Positions 44,705 to 55,052 of a stretch of 64,000 bases of DNA are shown in pieces. A program made the translations under genes and the position numbers. Numbering within the stretch: the stretch's first letter is position 1; the number at the start of each line of letters is the position of its first letter. The notes below the pieces were generated by a model. That model was not told where the DNA came from and did no database searches. It saw only the letters and a program-made list of their open reading frames with translations. Where the stretch lies: contig NW_024465746.1 in assembly GCF_017591425.1 (NCBI RefSeq), positions 1,550,001 to 1,614,000 on the forward strand, read 5' to 3'. The DNA is from Ochotona curzoniae (lineage: Eukaryota; Chordata; Mammalia; Lagomorpha; Ochotonidae).

Positions 44705-46533
44705 TTACTTTAATTCATTAATGGTGGCTTCAAGTTTTTCTATAAGGGCACCACTAAACTCGCCCACCTTTTTTTCTTGTTTATAAAACTGAAAGGTTGG
44801 GAGGCAAGTGACCTCACAGTCCTTTATGATCTCCTCACAGTCATCAGCGTCCACTTCGAGGAATACCACGTCATCATGCTCCAGGGACAGGGAATGGAAG
44901 CGCGGCCTAATGGCCCTGCATGGCCCGCACCACATAGCCGAGAAGTCCACAGCCACCAGCCTTTCCCCAGCCTCCCTGAGTGAGGCCTCAAAGTCCTCTT
45001 TGCTCAGGATCACTTTCACCAGATCTGCATGGATGGCATGGATGGTCTCTATCTCCTCCTGAAGCTTCAGGATACTCTCCTCCTCCAGCTGGATGCTGTC
45101 TTCTGAGAAAGTGAAGGTGGCCGGCTTCTGAAAGAGGCGAGGTTCTGATCTGGACTTGGGGGTGGTGTCTTCCTTGGGCTCCATGGTGTCAGCTGGAGGC
45201 TCCGAGTTGGTGCCTTCCTGGGAGGGGATGCCTTCTTTTGAGACCCCGGGGGTGATGCCTTCTTTGGAGGGGATGCCTTCTTTGGAGGGGATGCCTTCCT
45301 GGGAGGGGATGCCTTCCTTGGAGGGGATGCCTTCTTTTGAGACCCCAGGGGTGATGCCTTCTTTGGAGGGGATGCCTTCCTTGGAGGGGATGCCTTTTTT
45401 GGAGAGCTTGGGGGAAGTGCCTTCCTGGGAGGGGATGCCTTCTTTGGAGGGAATGCCTTCCTTGGAGGGAATGCCTTCTTTGGAGAGCTTCAAGGTCGTC
45501 CCTTCTTTGATTTCTCCTGAAGGCTTACCCATGGCTCCTACCTTGGCAGAGATACCTTCTTCTAAGATCTTGGGGTTGGCCTCCTCTTTGGAGCGGATGC
45601 TTTCTTTTGAAGACTCAGGAGTGGCTCTTTGCTTGGAGTAGGTGGTTTCCTCTGAGGACTTGGGGATGGCTCCCTCCTTTGGTGGCACGGCTTCTACAGA
45701 GGATTTGGAGATGGCGTCTTCCTTGGTGGGAATGGGTTTTGTTGAGAGCATAGGGATGCTATTTTCCCCAGACTGAATGGGTCTTGTAGGCAGTATGGGG
45801 ATGTCACTTTCCCCGGGCTGGATGGGTCTTGTTGACAGTTTGGGAATGTCACTTTCCTTGGGCGGGATGGGTCTTGTAGGCAGTTTGGGAACATCACTGT
45901 CTTTGGGCTGGATGGGTCTTGTTGACAGTTTGGGAATGTCACTTTCCTTGGGCTGGATGGCTCTTGTAGGCAGTTTGGGAATGTCACTTTCCTTGGGTTG
46001 GATGGGTCTTGTGGGCAGTTTGGGAATGTCACTTTCCTTGGGTTGGATGGCTTTTGTTGACAGTTTGGGAATGTCATCTTCTTTAGGCTGGATGGATTTT
46101 GGTAAGGGATTGGAGCTGTTGCCCACCCTGAACTGGGCGGGTTTCGCTGAGGGCTTGGAGCTGTCATCTTGCTTGAGCTGGGCGGGTTTCACTGAGGGCT
46201 TGGAGCTGTCATCTTGCTTGAGCTGGGTGGGTTTCACTGAGGGCTTGGGGCTGTCATCTCGCTTGAGCTGGATGGCTTTTACTGAGGGCTTGGGGCTCCC
46301 TCCCTGCTTGGGCATGAGTGGTTTAGTCAGGAGCTTGGGATTATCACCCTGCTTGGACTGGATGGGTTTTGCTACGGGCTTGGGAGCACTGCTTTGCTTG
46401 GATTGGATGATATCTGCTGAAGAGCTGGGAAGGTCATCACTGCGCTGGCTCTGCTGGAGGACCGCAGGCTCCTCTTTGAGTTTGCTGAGTGTGTTGTTTA
46501 CCAAAGAATCAAACACTTTCCCTTTGGCCGGGG
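44705..46533 (-). CDS. TXNDC2: TXNDC2 large coding exon 2 (spermatid-specific thioredoxin-1)
   Basis: TXNDC2 (Sptrx-1) is a sperm-tail thioredoxin of the developing fibrous sheath. The uninterrupted frame runs from 46579 to the TAA at 44707-44705 (624 codons). Numbering from 46579: residues about 57-345 are some 19 degenerate 15-residue repeats of the [15 protein letters not shown] type. Residues about 366-456 are short SKEGIP-type 6-residue repeats. Residues 521-624 are a complete thioredoxin domain with the redox site WCGPC at 550-554 (bases 44932-44918) and the cis-proline in TCLPTF. The domain end ATINELK closely matches the human C-terminus. The 5' boundary is uncertain. The polypyrimidine-rich acceptor at 46605 leads into an in-frame TAA at 46597-46595. 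The boundary given, 46533, is the nearest acceptor (AACACAG|CC) that keeps phase 1 with exon 1, giving 637 residues in total. Initiation at the first ATG of the exon (residue 89) is the alternative. Confidence 0.9.
45212..45484 (-). repeat. TXNDC2: TXNDC2 SKEGIP 6-residue (18-bp) coding minisatellite
   Basis: A second, shorter-period array encodes alternating SKEGIP and SQEGIP units, interrupted by TPGV and TSPKLSK spacers that are themselves repeated ([16 protein letters not shown] occurs twice). The 18-bp units are nearly identical in DNA, pointing to recent expansion or conversion. I do not recognise this second array in the human protein. Confidence 0.85.
45545..46411 (-). repeat. TXNDC2: TXNDC2 15-residue (45-bp) coding repeat array
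   Basis: About 19 degenerate units with the pattern Pro-Lys-Glu-x-Asp-Ile-Pro-Lys-x-x-Thr-x-x-Ile-Gln are visible. The central units (about 45.78-46.06 kb) are nearly identical and the outer units are diverged. This repeat class is the hallmark of TXNDC2. The array keeps frame throughout. Confidence 0.9.
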
Positions 46534-46594
46534 CTGTGTTCACAAAATCAACAATCAGAGAAGTCACATTACTGGACAAGACAAAACAGTAAAT

Positions 46595-46607
46595 TTAAAA
46601 AGTATCT
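46595..46607 (-). other. TXNDC2: Canonical-looking TXNDC2 exon 2 acceptor followed by an in-frame TAA
   Basis: On the minus strand a long T tract ends in TTTAG at 46606, an excellent acceptor. Joined to the phase-1 end of exon 1 it reads Asp-Thr-Phe-stop, with TAA at 46597-46595, in the same frame as the long coding exon downstream. If this acceptor is used the protein ends after about 31 residues. The homologous human segment stays open. Confidence 0.6.
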
Positions 46608-46870
46608 AAAAAAAAAAAAAAGCAAAAAGAACCCCCCGCCCCCGCAAAAAAAAATTAGTTCAGATCACGTACTCCAAAGAATCCTGATGCCATTCTTGGG
46701 GATGGTGAATGAAGACTGATGGATGATGTCTTCATTTAAACAAATCAACTCAACAGAAGACCAAGCAGTGTGTGGGCACAGGTAACCTTTACTACTTCCT
46801 CTGCTTGGTTCAACCCTGTCACCTACTCCATGTAAACCCCTCAGACAATGCTTTCCCTTCCCTCCCTTAC

Positions 46871-46955
46871 CGTTGGTGCCACCTTCGCTTGTTTCTTCTG
46901 GATTGCCCAGCCTCATTTTTGATTCTTTTGAGGCTCCAGGTCGAATACTGTCCAT
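46871..46955 (-). CDS. TXNDC2: TXNDC2 first coding exon
   Basis: The exon encodes 28 residues plus one base (MDSIRPGASKESKMRLG to EETSEGGTN). It matches the human TXNDC2 N-terminus, where GAS, MRLG and EETSEG are conserved, and ends at a strong donor (AACG|GTAAGG, last base 46871) in phase 1. In human the protein starts eight residues earlier. Here the reading frame continues upstream (VTIDKEAE before the Met), but the human start codon position is GTC, so the internal ATG at 46955-46953 is the plausible start. It lies about 265 bp upstream of exon 2. Confidence 0.85.
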
Positions 46956-47079
46956 TTCTGCTTCCTTGTCTATAGTGACTCCTGGTCCTGGGTAGACGCC
47001 TCCAGTAGAAGACTGTAGGCTCCAGTGTTTTCCAGTCTGCGCAACCTCACATCAGAATAGGAGTAACAATTCATATTTC

Positions 47080-47335
47080 AATAGCACTTTATAATTGGCG
47101 TTCCCCACTGGTTCTCCCAATGCTGATATCACAACAGCTTTGACTCTGGGGATCACAGTGTGCCTGAGGCTATGGAGACACCTTCATAGGCACAGCAAAC
47201 CACTGAGGTAAGTCCCATTATGATCATCGCCTTACGAAGGAGAAAATTGAGCCTTGGAGAACTGGTGTAGCTCACTCATGGGCACAATACAAGGATGGGG
47301 TTGGATTCTAGGCCTACCATCTGAGTTACAACATT
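47080..47335 (-). repeat. MIR SINE fragment
   Basis: 'AATAGCACTTTATAATTGG', 'GTAAGTCCCATTATGATCAT', 'GAAGGAGAAAATTGAGCC' and 'TTGGATTCTAGGCC' follow MIR in reverse orientation. It lies 0.1-0.4 kb upstream of TXNDC2 exon 1. Confidence 0.5.
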
Positions 47336-47544
47336 AGGCTATGTTTTTGCCATATGTCCTGTCCAACCTGGACAACATGAACCCATATAATCTCCACAGC
47401 AGCTCCCAGCTTCAGCTTTTTCATTATGACTCAGCCATTGAACCACCTCCTATCTATCTCCTCATGACCATTTGCCCTCCTCTGCCAAGAGCTGCACATT
47501 GTCACATGTGCACTTCTTACCAGATGACCTCTACTCTGATGGGG

Positions 47545-47880
47545 CTATCATTTGTCCTCTAGAAGTTCATATGCCAAAGATCTGGTCCTTAGAGCGAGAA
47601 AACTGAGCTTTTAAGAAATGACACCAAGGGGGGGTTGTTTTGGGTTGTTTGGGTGCTGCCCTCATAATGGATTAACATAGTTCTCTGGGATCCCTATTAG
47701 TTCCCATGAGCACAGGTTATTATACAAGAGCAAGACTAGGCTCTTCCCATTGTCAGGCTTCCTATCCCACCATGTGGTCTCTCTTACATGTGCTTCCAGC
47801 AAGATGCCGTGGACCAAGAGGTCATTACTGACTTAACAGCACTACTGATTCCTGGATTTTCACCTTCCAAAATGGTGAGC
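47545..47880 (+). mobile_element. MaLR LTR fragment
   Basis: 'AGTTCATATGCCAAAGATCTGG', 'GCTGCCCTCATAATGGATTAA', 'AGTTCCCATGAGCACAGG' and 'CACCATGTGGTCTCTC' with 'CCAGCAAGATGCCGTGG' occur in MaLR order on the plus strand. It lies about 0.6 kb upstream of TXNDC2 exon 1. Confidence 0.55.
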
Positions 47881-48762
47881 TAGGTTAGCCGATTTCTCAA
47901 GTATTTAGCCATGGTAATGGCAAACGATTTTACACAGACTCCCCCCCATCCGCCTCCGGATCTAGGAGCCCAGTCTGTTTTCTCTTCCACTTGGCACATC
48001 TCATACATGATCTGACTATTCTTTGCATGAAGGAAAACATGGGTGGTCCTATTCCTGTCACTCACATCTAACCCCTTTCCACGGAATCAGATCCCAAACA
48101 CCTCTTCTTAAAAGACTTTCTTTTTTTTTTACTACCAGTTTTCAGGATGCCCTCACTTGATTTCTACTCCCTGGGCAGCATACCATGCAAGATACTGTGG
48201 ATCGATAGGGAATCTTGCATTTTCCGTGTGTTCTCTGTACAACCCCCCTTTCTCTTTCACCACAACAGGTATGTTGAAATCAAGAGAGTAGTCTACATGA
48301 TCAGACTTCTCTCCACTGTCTATAGAAGTCTCAAAATGCCTAGTGACCACGGTTCAATTATCTGGATTTTTAAACCAAAATACATTTATAATAAGGGGAA
48401 AAAACAGAAGGAGAGAGACATTGGTCTGAGCTGATCAATCTTCTTATAACATGAATTTTGCTCCAAAGCAGAGCTCTTGCCTCCACTCTGCTTCCTGCGA
48501 TACTGCCAACCAAAGTTCTGCCCTTTCTCACCAGAGATTTTTGGGCAAAGACAGACTGACTTAGAGATTAAGAGGTCATCTCTCTAATGGAAACACCAGC
48601 CAGACCTGATGGGCTTCTCATTCATTTTGCTCCTTTTTTAAAAAGCAGGATATCTGGTACTGATCTGTGGAATGTCTTTCTTCCCAATAAGTCTTAGCAG
48701 AAAGGAACCAACGCAGGGCAGTTGGGCATAATTTCCGCAACGCCACATAAGTATATATCATT
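47881..48762. other. Intergenic, nothing recognised
   Basis: Ordinary-composition DNA upstream of TXNDC2. No convincing open frame or repeat. Confidence 0.5.
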
Positions 48763-49032
48763 TTCGAAGATACATTTATTTGAAAGAGTTAGAACGGGGG
48801 TGGGGAGATAGACTCAGAGGTCTTCCATCTGCTGGTTCTCTCCTCGGATAGTTCCACAAACCAGGAACTTCATTCAGGTCTCGCACAAGGGAGACCCACT
48901 CACCATTTACTGTGTTTCCCAGACCATTAACCAGGAGCTGGATCAGAAGAGGAGCAGCCAGGACGCAAACCCACGTGGCGTGTGAATGTTGCAGGTGGTT
49001 GCTCTGTTAGCCTGCAGCATCAGACCCAAGAG
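48763..49032 (-). mobile_element. Old C-SINE
   Basis: 'GATACATTTATTTGAAAGAG', 'CCATCTGCTGGTTCTCTCC' and 'GGAGCTGGATCAGAAGAGG' mark a diverged reverse copy. Confidence 0.6.
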
Positions 49033-49260
49033 TAGATTTTATTAGCACAGAAGGAATAAGGTCTTTGAAATTTATTCATTGATAATTAATTTATCTCTTG
49101 GAGGCCCATTTTGTGTGGAGTTCTGCCTATTAAAAACCTCCTAATTGAAAGGAAGACATGAAAATGACCTCGGTGGAGAAGCAGAGGACAGTTGTCGATA
49201 CCCCAGCCTTGCTCCCCTTGCTCTGTGGTGACAGTCTGGGCCAGATGCTGGCTGGATATG

Positions 49261-49552
49261 CTTTTTTTTTTTTTTTTTTAAGATTTATTTATTTATTGGA
49301 AAGTCAGATATGCAGAGAGAAGAGGAGAGACAGAGAGGAAGATCTTCCGTCCGATGATTCACTCCCCAAGTGAGCGCAATGGCTGATGCTATGCCAATCT
49401 GAAGCCAGGAGCCAGGAACTTCTTTCTGGTAGACCACACAGGTGCAGGGTACCAAGGCTTTGGGCCGTCCTCGACTGCTTTCCCAGGCCACAAGCAGGGA
49501 GCTGGAAGTGAAGTGGAGCTGCCGAGATTAGAACCGGCGCCCATATGGGAGG
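49261..49552 (-). mobile_element. C-SINE, 5'-truncated
   Basis: A young-looking reverse copy with a long A/T tail (49261-49280), ending at 'CGGCGCCCATATGGGA'. The tRNA-like head is missing. Confidence 0.88.
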
Positions 49553-50486
49553 GCCTGCTAAGAGCCAGGGACCTGGAAGTCCTGCTTGGTCCAGAATGGG
49601 ACCGACTAGGGCTGCCCCTGTCCAGTGGATGATAGAGGCCCTGTAGGAAACCAAGGAAGCCGCAGAACAGAGGGATGTGTGATGAAAGGCAGGAACGGGA
49701 GTCCCAGAATCCAGCAGTGAGCCTGCAGCAGTGAGCCCCGGCAGCTGAGTCTGGGCAGTGGGCTGGCCTACCTGCTTCACACGGGAAACATGTAGACACG
49801 GAGAGCCCTTCCAACCCTGTGTCCCAGATGTTACAGAGGAAGACGTGACATTTGACAATGGAGCTGCTATTGCTGTCAAGTCAGCACTTCCAAGCAGTCA
49901 AACTTAACCCAGAAACTCTACTCCTTACCAACACTAAATCCTATTGAAAGAAGGCTCATGGAGAAGAAGACTCATTTTCAAGAAATGTTGAAGTCACATT
50001 ACATCTGCGTGTCAGTAAAAGCGAGGGACTCTGTGACCCTGTTACTTTTCACATGCACATTTTGGTTGTCTTTTACCTTTGGCAGAGCTATGCCAAATTC
50101 TTTTCACTCTTCCTTCTGCCATTCTGCCAGATTGCAGGCAAGTTGAAATAGTGCTACTTCTGAATGATTTTCACAGGACTTGTGCAAACTCTGTTTTCCT
50201 TCTAGAAGAGCTTTCCCCTAAACTGTTCGTTGAGTCCTTATGTCAGGATTCTGTCTTAGGAAGCAGAAGCAATAAATTCTGTTAGGGTAAGGTGATTTAG
50301 ACAGTTCTAAAGTAGCTAGGCATCCAAGAACAAGTCCCAGAACACCAGGCAATGCCACAGCAGAGGCCTGCTGGGATGGCTGCAACTCCAGATCTCAGAA
50401 GGTTGCTTTTGGTTTCTAGGCCTTTCATGAGGTCTACCATTCATGCCCTCAACTCCCTCTCAGCCCAGAGCTACCCTGGTTCTTGT
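49553..50486. other. Intergenic, nothing recognised
   Basis: Minus-strand open frames in 49.30-49.88 kb are partly SINE sequence and show no domain. The remainder is unassigned. Confidence 0.5.
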
Positions 50487-50735
50487 TGATTCTCTTTGAA
50501 AGGCAGGAAACGAATGGGAAGAGAGCTCCAATCCAAATGGCTGTGATGGCTGGAGCTGGGCTGAGACCAAAGCAGAAGCTAGGAATTCACACCTTCCATG
50601 TGGTGGCAGGAATCCAACTATTGACACCATCGCAACTGCCCCTAGAAGTCTGTGTTAGCTGGAAGCTGGGGTCAGGGGAGGAGGCCAGGGAGTAAAGCTT
50701 CACACTGTGATGTTGGATGTGGGTACCATAACTGC
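50487..50735 (-). mobile_element. Old C-SINE relic
   Basis: 'CTTTGAAAGGCAGGAAACG', 'GGCTGGAGCTGGGCTGAG' and 'GGAATTCACACCTTCCATG' indicate a diverged reverse copy, followed by a CA microsatellite. Confidence 0.5.
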
Positions 50736-50763
50736 TGCAACAGCAGCAGCACCTGCTGTTACA

Positions 50764-50764
<1 letters not shown>

Positions 50765-50799
<35 letters not shown>
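50765..50799 (+). repeat. (CA)n microsatellite
   Basis: About 17 CA units, directly 3' of an old C-SINE relic. Confidence 0.95.
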
Positions 50800-50801
<2 letters not shown>

Positions 50802-52175
50802 CCTCTCTCTGCAGGGCAAGGAGTGGCCTCCTTCTCAATCAAGTTAACCTACTGATAGATTCTAATTTGCATACAGTTCCTTAGCTTCAAGGGAGTCCAG
50901 GCAACAAGGATATCATCTTCCAGGCTCAGTAATACAAGAAGGGAGGAAATAATTCTTCCGCATTTGAAAGAAGCTGGAACAGATGCTGAATGGAAACTCA
51001 TTTCCACCACAGTGTAGTTTTAAAAACGTCATTCTGGAATACAGCTGTGGCTTTATAATCACAAAATAATACATGCTCACAACTTTAAAAAATTAGAAAA
51101 TAAATGAAAAGAGAAAGCAAAAATTCCTCATAATATCAGTCTTCAGAGGTCACTGCTGCTAATATCAATATTGTAATGTACATTCTTTGCCCTTTTTTTT
51201 CTATTCACGTACAGATATTTTCACAGTAGGTACGCTTCCCCCAGAAATATTATTCTGTAATCCTCACTTGAAACACTCGGCGTGCCCCACCCTCACCCCA
51301 GCAAGGCGAGCACCTTCAGGCTTCCTGGTTAGTGTTTACACAGAGAACTTAGTACTTCTTTTATTAGAAGCTTTTGTTTCTGAATGTTGACTAAACTTAA
51401 CCTATTGCCTTTAAAATTGCTAAGAAGATACATTACCTGCCTTCTTCCTTATTACCGTAGTCATCAGTTATAGACCCTTATTTTGACAGGACATCCAGTT
51501 CCCATCGCACTATCACAGAGAAGTATAGCAAAATCCAGCAGCACAAGGCACACTGAGGCAGCAGAAGCCTCCCCTCCCATACGAAGGAGATTTCTACTGA
51601 TGAAGTAAATTCAACGTTTTTTTTTTTTGCAACCAAATAACTTCATAGCAAATTTGAATAAAAGCAGATATATGTCCACCAAGCATTCATTTATTTATAA
51701 GCCTTTTTGACATGCTGATTTTGATCCTAATTAATTTGGCTATCTGTCTTTATTAATTCCTGGTATTACAATGCAAAAACAGAAGGAAACAATATGGAAA
51801 TAATAGTCTTACCCACTTTCCTGTAGCCCTTGAACCTTTTTACCCTAATTAACTATGGAAAGATTGTCAAAAATATAATAAAAGAAAGAAAAAATGCAAA
51901 AACGGACAAGCTGAATTTAATGCTTCCATGATGTATATGCTCTCAAATAATGCTTTTTAGTGAACAAAGTAAGCGAAATAACTGCATTATTATAAAAAAT
52001 AAGAGTAAACACTTTTAGGAATACATCCTGAAAATATTCCACATCAAAATATGTTCAGTTACCATAGATATCAGTAGTGTTTTTCTGTAGGCGGCCGACT
52101 GATAATGCTTCTAGACTGCGCCACGCTTGACCTCAGCTGCATTGATTCAATTTTGCTGTGATAATGGGAAAGCAG
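50800..52175. other. AT-rich intergenic DNA
   Basis: Contains the L1-like 3' remnant (51785-51900). Text at 51.04-51.24 kb resembles an old LINE 3' region but is too diverged to name. Confidence 0.4.
51785..51900 (+). mobile_element. L1-like 3' UTR remnant
   Basis: 'ATAGTCTTACCCACTTTCC', 'TGTAGCCCTTGAACC' and 'AATTAACTATGGAAAG' followed by AATATAATAAAAG parallels 1375-1510 and the 3' ends of retroposon copies A and B. It is a plus-strand 3' end with an A-rich tail. Confidence 0.4.
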
Positions 52176-52269
52176 CTGTTATGGGCTGGACTATGTCACT
52201 CCAAAAAGCATATGCTGAAGAGGTAATTACTAATTTCATATACTAATCTCAGTGGTAATTAGTAGAGAG
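52176..52269 (+). mobile_element. MLT1 head fragment
   Basis: 'GTTATGGGCTGGACTATGTC' and 'CCAAAAAGCATATGCTGAAG' match the start of MLT1. The element is cut by two adjacent C-SINEs at 52270-52936. Confidence 0.5.
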
Positions 52270-52605
52270 GGGGTATCTTTTTTTAAAAAAACATTTATTT
52301 TATTTTTATTGGAAAGGCGAATATACAGAGAGGAGGAGAGACAGAGAGGAAGATCTTCCGTCCGATGATTCACTCCCCAAGTGAGCACAACAGCTGATGC
52401 TATGCCGATTCGAAGCCAGGAGCCTCTTCCGGGTCTCCCCTGCGGGTGCAGGGTCCCAAAGCTTTGGGCCGTCCTTGACTGCTTTCCCAGGCCACAGGCA
52501 GGGAGCTGGATGGGAAGCGGGGCTGCTGGGATTAGAACTGGCGCCCATATGGAATCCCAGGCATGCAAGGCGAGGACTTTAACCACTGCGCCACCGCAAC
52601 GGGCC
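52270..52605 (-). mobile_element. C-SINE (first of an adjacent pair)
   Basis: A full reverse copy, 'CATTTATTTTATTTTTATTGG' to 'CCACCGCAACGGGCCC', inserted in an MLT1 fragment. Confidence 0.9.
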
Positions 52606-52607
52606 CG

Positions 52608-52936
52608 GGGTATCTTTTTTTTAAAGATTTAATTTATTTGTATTTGAAAGGCAGAATAACAGAAAGAAGGAGAGACAGTGAGTGAACAATCTCCTGGCTC
52701 ACACACTCAGTGGCTGCAAAGGCTGGAGCTGGGCTAATCCAAAGCCAGGAACCAGGGGTTTCTTCTAGTTCTCCCATTTGAGTGCAGGGCCCAAAAACCA
52801 GGGAATCTTTCACTGCTGTCCAGGCCAGTAGCAGGCAGTTGAATCAGAAGTGGAGCATCCAGATATGAAGTGGCACCCATATGGAATGCCAGAGCTTCAA
52901 GTGGATGTTTAACCTACTATGCCATGGTGTTGCCCC
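52608..52936 (-). mobile_element. C-SINE, older (second of an adjacent pair)
   Basis: An older reverse copy, 'TTTGTATTTGAAAGGCAG' to 'GCCATGGTGTTGCCCC', abutting the younger copy at 52270-52605. Confidence 0.8.
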
Positions 52937-53737
52937 AACAATCATGTTTTGGTATACTTATGATTGATTTATATTTATTCCTTTAGAAACTTCTATTGCA
53001 GTCCTTTATTTGACATTTCCTGAAGGAGAGTTAATTTCCTTAACATATGTAATTTCTTTTTCTCAGTCACTGGCAGCTTTTTTCTGTTTGCTTTATAATT
53101 CTGTTGATGGAATTTTGGGGTCAACCTATAAATATGGCAACATTTGGTTAAATTCATAAATCTTCTTTTTTTGATCATTTTTTTCCTGATGATATATTTG
53201 CACGTAAGCCTTTAAAATTCTTATTCTGACACTGCCTCCTTCACTGCTCCAATTCAGTAATAATGGTAATGACAATATAATAATAATGATAGCAATACAG
53301 TTCAATGAGAAACATAACATAAAAAGGAGATAGTTTACTAAAATGAAGTCAGTCTATAAATCACTCGTTTTGTTGACTTTTCAAGAATTCAACCATTAGT
53401 TAGCGATTATATTTATACACTTGTGAATTTCTTAATAATTACATATACCAAAGTGCCTACTCCTTTATAAAGAAAATTATTTCCCCTATAAAGATTCAGG
53501 CTTTTGATTATTCAGTATCATAGATAAGGAAAAATTTAACGTGAAGCATCACTAAAACATAGATAATACATAAACTGATACAGTTGGTGGACTTTTGTAA
53601 GAAAAGGACATTTTGTAAGCTCTGTTAGAAATTATATTTCTAACCCAAGACTGGGAGGTGAAAGAATGCCAGCCCCAAGTATTCTATATCCAGCTACAGA
53701 AGGAACGACACAGCACGCCACACGGGAGAGGCACCGG
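52937..53737. other. AT-rich intergenic DNA
   Basis: No gene and no clear repeat. Confidence 0.5.
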
Positions 53738-53947
53738 CACTTTGCTCAAAGCTTTGGGACCCTGCACCCACATGGGAGACCCGGAAGAAGCTCCTGGCTC
53801 CTGACTTTGGATCAGCTCAGTTCTGGCCATTGTGGCCACCTGGGGAGTGTATCAGTAGATGGAAGATCTTCCTCTCTGTCTTTCCTCCTTCCTGTATATC
53901 TCACTTTACAATAAAAATAAAATAATTTAAAAAAAATAATAATAAAT
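53738..53947 (+). mobile_element. C-SINE, 5'-truncated
   Basis: It starts within the body ('AAAGCTTTGGGACCCTGCACC'), then 'GAAGAAGCTCCTGGCTCCTG' and a tail of 'CAATAAAAATAAAATAA'. Confidence 0.8.
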
Positions 53948-55052
53948 AGTTCTTTAAAACCTGAAAGTATGTTGCTGAAAAAATTAAAGGGTCAAAAGGA
54001 AAGGAGGAGGCAGTATGGGAACTCAGGCATGCGGGAGCATGGGACGGTTCTGAAATCCTTATATACAAAATAAATGAAATTTGTACATAAATACAAAGTT
54101 TTCATAAAACAAGAGATTCTCATTTGGAACGACTTCCCTGTAGGTGCTCTGTGAAGCAGTGACATTTTCTTCCTTTCGTTGTACATTAAACGTCAACATG
54201 ACTTACGACTCATGATGTTGACCTTGATCCATGGCCAAAGCCTTGTTTGCCAGTTTCTCCAGCTCTACTCTTTTCCCCACTGGGCACAGCCCACACTCAA
54301 GGGCTGGGCCTTATGCTTTCCCTGCTGAGGGGAGAGATCCTACATAAAATATTTGGAATTCTGTTTGGGGGAAATCAGCCTCTTTCTTCCCGAAATCTAC
54401 TTGCCCAACCAACCACTTCTTTATATCAGAGTGGCCTCATAACATTTGTCTTATATTTTGGGTCTGTCTTAGTCCCTTCCTTGTTGTATCACAAAATACC
54501 AGAAAGTGAGTATAATGAATGAGCAACAGTTTATGAGGCTGGGAACTCCACGGCGCTGGCATGTTGCTCCTATACCCTATGAACATACATACATACACCT
54601 GTTTTTTGTGGGTTTTTTTGAGCACCGCCTGACTTTTTGGCATTACCAAAATCTCCAAGTTCATCCTGTATACTCAGTACCCCAGGCCCCGAAAATGGTA
54701 TTTAGAGGCTGGAATCTGGGTTGGTGGTATTTAGTGATGTTGAGCACCAATTCTGTCGAGACCCTCTCAGTAAGCAGAAGCAGGAAATAGATGTGTGTGT
54801 GCGCGCACACACACGTACAATTATTCCTAGACTGACCCACCAGTGCCAGCAGGAAGCTAACCCCGGGTTGCAGTCATGTTCTCCACTCTCAATCATTGCT
54901 GTATGCCTCCTTGTAGCGTTTCCTCCTTATTGTCTGTAACTTTCTGCCCCACAGATGTCATGGTTCCCATCTGCCATTCAATCACATCTTTTCCTAACCC
55001 CAGTATACATGCAGAGTGGCTTTACAAGAGTAAACCTGTCCTTCTGTTGTGA
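53948..55052. other. Intergenic with MaLR fragment
   Basis: Apart from the MaLR end (54466-54640) and a short GT/AC patch near 54.80 kb, nothing is recognised. Confidence 0.45.
54466..54640 (-). mobile_element. MaLR LTR end fragment
   Basis: 'GTCTTAGTCCCTTCCTTGTTG', 'CACAAAATACCAGAAAGTGAG' and 'CAGTTTATGAGGCTGGGAA' is the reverse complement of a typical MaLR 3' end. It is diverged and partial. Confidence 0.45.

Noticed and set aside
45777..46592. 271-codon plus-strand frame antisense to TXNDC2
   Set aside because: It consists of low-complexity repeats produced by the 45-bp coding repeats on the other strand; there is no independent gene evidence.
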